DNA of 64,000 nt, from positions 362,223-426,222 of the forward strand of contig JANQFH010000068.1 of the NCBI GenBank assembly GCA_028277945.1. The letters run 5' to 3'. Below are positions 61,522 to 64,000 of the stretch, in pieces (the stretch's first letter is position 1; every line of letters starts with the position of its first letter). Source of the stretch: Oligoflexia bacterium. GTDB taxonomy: Bacteria > Bdellovibrionota_G > JANQFH01. The notes beneath the pieces are model-generated. The model had not been told where the DNA came from and searched no databases. It saw only the letters and a list, made by a program, of their open reading frames with translations. The position numbers and the translations under genes are program-made.

Positions 61522-63843
61522 ATGGATTTCAAGGTACGCACCTACGGTAAGTACTTTCTGCTCGATAAGCTTGCCACTGGCGGAATGGCCGAGGTCTTCA
61601 AAGCCAAGACCTTTGGTGTGCGTGGCTTTGAACGACTCTTGGTGATCAAACAGATCCTGCCGCATCTGACCAAAGACAGAGAGTTTGTTGAGATGTTTGT
61701 CGATGAGGCAAAGATCTCTGTAGAGCTCTCTCATGCCAACATCGTTCAGGTTTTTGATCTCGGTAAGATCGGCAACAACTACTTCATCGCCATGGAGTAC
61801 ATTGAAGGCAAAGACCTGCGGGCGCTACTCAAGAAAAGCCTCAAAGCAAAAAAGCCGCTGCCCTTGAGTCATCCCCCCTACATCGCCATTGAGGTGCTCA
61901 AGGGTTTGGAGTATGCGCACAAGAAAAAAGACGCCAAGAGTGGCGATCCCTTAGGCATCATCCATCGCGATATCTCCCCGCAAAACATCATGATCTCTTA
62001 CGATGGCGAGGTAAAGATTGTTGACTTTGGTATTGCTAAGGCGGAGCGCCGTCTTAATGAGACACAGGCGGGTGTGCTCAAGGGCAAGTTTGGCTACATG
62101 TCGCCAGAACAGGCCATGGGTTATGAGGTGGACCCTCGTACCGACATCTTCTCCTGTGGCATTCTGCTGTTTGAGATGCTCACCGGCCGGCGTCTGTTTA
62201 TGGGTGAGAACGACTTGGAGACCTTAGAGCTGATCCGTGAAGCCGACATTCCACCCATAACCAAATACAACCCGGATGTACCCACAGAGCTTGAGGAGAT
62301 CATCTACCGTGCCCTGCAACGGGATGCCGATGATCGTTTTGCCGATGCGCGCTCCATGCAGCTTGAGCTGACCAAGTTCATGTTCCACTACAATGCCGAT
62401 TTTACCTCAGCAGATCTTGCTGCCACCCTCAAGTCTGTCTTTGATAAGGAGATCCATGCTGAACGCGTCCGTCTGCAACAGGCGCTCACCTATATTGACA
62501 AACACTATGACCCGGACAAACGCGGGTCAGGTACCTTGGTTGCCGATGTCAGCGAAGAGGTGAGCTTTGTCCATCCCAATCCCGACGCGTCGTTGGTGCA
62601 TGGGAGCATTCGTGACAGCGATGTGACCGAAGCCGACAGTAGTCTAAAGCGTGCGGCGGATGATTTGCCACGCTCTGGAAAGTCTTACACCTCAGATGCC
62701 TCATCGTTACCATCGCTCTCCAGCCACCCCTCTGCAAAAGAGCGTGCCCTTAGCGAGTTAAAAACCCAATACCAACCACGCGAGTCGATTTCGCAGCGGC
62801 ATGGCATGTCCGGGGCGCACTTGGGTCTAGTCGGGCGCCTCTCTAAGCTACGCCCCTGGTTGTTGCCAGCGCTGTTGTTAGGTTGCATTGTCTTTCTGGT
62901 TTACTTGCAGTTTTTTCGCACGCCAGGTAGTGACAGCGGCGAGCCCATCGCGACCTCGGAAACCGTCACCTTGCAAAGGGGTGTCATCGATCTTGCCAGT
63001 GAACCACTGGGTGCCGAGGTCTATGTCGACGATCAACTTTACGGCACCACTCCGGTCTCTTTAGAGCTGGAGGCAAAGAAAGATCAGACCTTTCTCTTTC
63101 GTCTTGCCGGATATGTTGAAAAGAGCATGACGGTTTATGTTGACGAGGGTTTAAACCAACCGCTCTCGATCTCTCTGGAGAAAGATCAACAGCTGCTCTC
63201 CAGCCTGCGTATTACCTCTAAACCTTCGGGGGCAAAGATCTACATCGACGGCGAAGAGAGCGGCAAGCGTACTCCCTTTACGCTTGATGATTTGCAGCGT
63301 GGCAGAGAGGTGACACTGCGGCTGCACAAGGCTGGTTACGAGTCCAAAGAAGACAAGGTGTTGCTGGATACGCGTGTGATTGAGAAGAGTTTTCGTCTGC
63401 GCGCGAAGCTCGCTAGCCTTACTATTGATACCGAACCAAGTGGTGCAAAGATCTTTGTCAATTCGACCGCTGTTGGCACGGCGCCGGCAACCACCAAGGT
63501 TCGTATGCAACGAGCCGTGAAGATCGCCGCCAAACTCTCTGGATACCAGGACTACGCCCAGGAGGTTACCGTCAGCCAACCGAGCGAACAGCTACGCTTT
63601 GTCTTAAAACCGCGAGTCCTTGAGTATGGTTATATCTCGATCAACGCCGATCCTTGGGCGATGGTCTTTCTCGATGGACAACCGCTAGGCAATACTCCCA
63701 TTCTCGGGACCAAGGTCACTGTCGGCAACCACACTCTTGAGCTGCAGCACTCGGATTATGGCAAGAAACGTGAGACCATCGTTGTCAACAAAACCCACAC
63801 CAAAGAGAATCCCCTGCTCATCATCAAAGACATGAAAAAATAA
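61522..63843 (+). CDS. Serine/threonine protein kinase with four C-terminal PEGA repeats
   Basis: 773 residues. Kinase domain at about 8-275: LATGGMAEVFKAK, LLVIKQILPHL, IIHRDISPQNIMIS, IVDFGIAKAE and GKFGYMSPEQAMG. A low-complexity Ser/Asp-rich linker leads to one transmembrane helix (about 451-467, LLPALLLGCIVFLVYLQFF given as LLGCIVFLVYLQ). Outside are four PEGA units (starts near 490, 560, 633 and 702; for example SKPSGAKIYIDGEESGK and TEPSGAKIFVNSTAVG), which may bind cell-envelope polymers. A sensor kinase linking the envelope to FHA readers is plausible. Near-leaderless promoter upstream. Confidence 0.95.
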   Translation: MDFKVRTYGKYFLLDKLATGGMAEVFKAKTFGVRGFERLLVIKQILPHLTKDREFVEMFVDEAKISVELSHANIVQVFDLGKIGNNYFIAMEYIEGKDLRALLKKSLKAKKPLPLSHPPYIAIEVLKGLEYAHKKKDAKSGDPLGIIHRDISPQNIMISYDGEVKIVDFGIAKAERRLNETQAGVLKGKFGYMSPEQAMGYEVDPRTDIFSCGILLFEMLTGRRLFMGENDLETLELIREADIPPITKYNPDVPTELEEIIYRALQRDADDRFADARSMQLELTKFMFHYNADFTSADLAATLKSVFDKEIHAERVRLQQALTYIDKHYDPDKRGSGTLVADVSEEVSFVHPNPDASLVHGSIRDSDVTEADSSLKRAADDLPRSGKSYTSDASSLPSLSSHPSAKERALSELKTQYQPRESISQRHGMSGAHLGLVGRLSKLRPWLLPALLLGCIVFLVYLQFFRTPGSDSGEPIATSETVTLQRGVIDLASEPLGAEVYVDDQLYGTTPVSLELEAKKDQTFLFRLAGYVEKSMTVYVDEGLNQPLSISLEKDQQLLSSLRITSKPSGAKIYIDGEESGKRTPFTLDDLQRGREVTLRLHKAGYESKEDKVLLDTRVIEKSFRLRAKLASLTIDTEPSGAKIFVNSTAVGTAPATTKVRMQRAVKIAAKLSGYQDYAQEVTVSQPSEQLRFVLKPRVLEYGYISINADPWAMVFLDGQPLGNTPILGTKVTVGNHTLELQHSDYGKKRETIVVNKTHTKENPLLIIKDMKK

Positions 63844-63844
63844 T

Positions 63845-63912
63845 TCCCTAGAAGGTACGGCCTTACTTTTAGGGGATGCATCCCCTAAAAGTAAGGCCGT
63901 TCCTTCTAGGGA
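63845..63912. repeat. 68-nt near-perfect palindrome after the PEGA kinase
   Basis: The arms 63845-63878 and 63879-63912 are reverse complements apart from one T-T mismatch (63856/63901) around a central ATGCAT. The sequence starts two bases after the kinase stop codon. The RNA would fold into a long hairpin on either strand, but there is no following T-run, so it is at best a structural terminator; it could instead be a dispersed palindromic repeat or protein site. No second copy is seen in the window. Confidence 0.8.
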
Positions 63913-64000
63913 GAGGGTGATAAACTACCCGTGGTAAGTTGGTGTTGTTTTTGTTTGCCAGAGCTGGTATCATTTTTAAGTACCCCGTTACCACCAAGAT

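Noticed and set aside
1-64000. CRISPR array, rRNA operon, prophage or integrase
   Set aside because: No regularly spaced repeat series, no rRNA-like sequence and no phage or integrase genes were found when reading the window.

Overview
The window looks like chromosomal DNA from a deltaproteobacterium in the broad sense (Myxococcota, Bdellovibrionota or Desulfobacterota-like); the exact lineage cannot be fixed from the sequence. The reasons are the core gene orders (ftsH-cdaA-cdaR...glmM-pdxJ-acpS-nnr-tsaE-lysC and pgpA-cinA-recA-pilT-alaS), Hanks-type Ser/Thr kinases with PEGA repeats, many FHA domains, an FHA-containing sigma54 activator, HEAT-repeat proteins and a Gram-negative Wza/Wzc/Wzy export system. 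Genes are dense, with many ATGA overlaps and several non-ATG starts. No rRNA, tRNA, CRISPR array or intact insertion sequence was seen.

Layout. 1-2393: end of ftsH, then cdaA and cdaR (c-di-AMP synthesis and its regulator). 2394-6654: an apparently inserted accessory block (a DUF4143-type ATPase, a small zinc-ribbon membrane protein, a large secreted orphan) that separates cdaR from glmM. 6655-15896: glmM, a PdxJ-like and an AcpS-like gene that both lack key catalytic residues, nnrE/nnrD fusion, tsaE, a HEAT protein, a 122-nt inverted-repeat element, lysC, a ComEA-like gene and myo-inositol phosphate synthase. 15887-17959: a second DUF4143-type ATPase and a secreted orphan. 18156-24756 (minus): mutS2, otsB and three glycan genes. 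24757-35689: a signalling region with FHA-GGDEF, prkA-yhbH-spoVR-rimI, a double-FHA sigma54 activator, HU, a lipoprotein and a Ser/Thr kinase. 35673-50725: exopolysaccharide/O-antigen locus (gmd, fcl, glycosyltransferases, WecA-type initiating transferase, Wzy-TPR, Wzc, Wza, outer-membrane barrel). 50955-52964: PilZ, TPR and triple-FHA genes next to that locus. 52968-59653 (minus): pgpA-cinA-recA-pilT-alaS. 60006-63843: a lipoprotein with propeller-like sequence and a PEGA-repeat kinase, followed by a 68-nt near-perfect palindrome.

How it may work together (inference). c-di-AMP (CdaA), c-di-GMP (GGDEF writer, PilZ reader) and Ser/Thr phosphorylation (PrkA and two Hanks kinases as writers, six FHA domains in three proteins as candidate readers) are all represented, and one reader cluster directly abuts the polysaccharide export operon, so a phospho/c-di-GMP circuit controlling surface polysaccharide is a reasonable hypothesis. 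The least ordinary observations are the paired, catalytically stripped PdxJ-like and AcpS-like proteins in a conserved operon position; two DUF4143 ATPases whose start codons sit on near-leaderless promoters covered by tandem operator-like repeats; and a WecA-CapD fusion that lacks the CapD catalytic half and ends antisense inside wzc.
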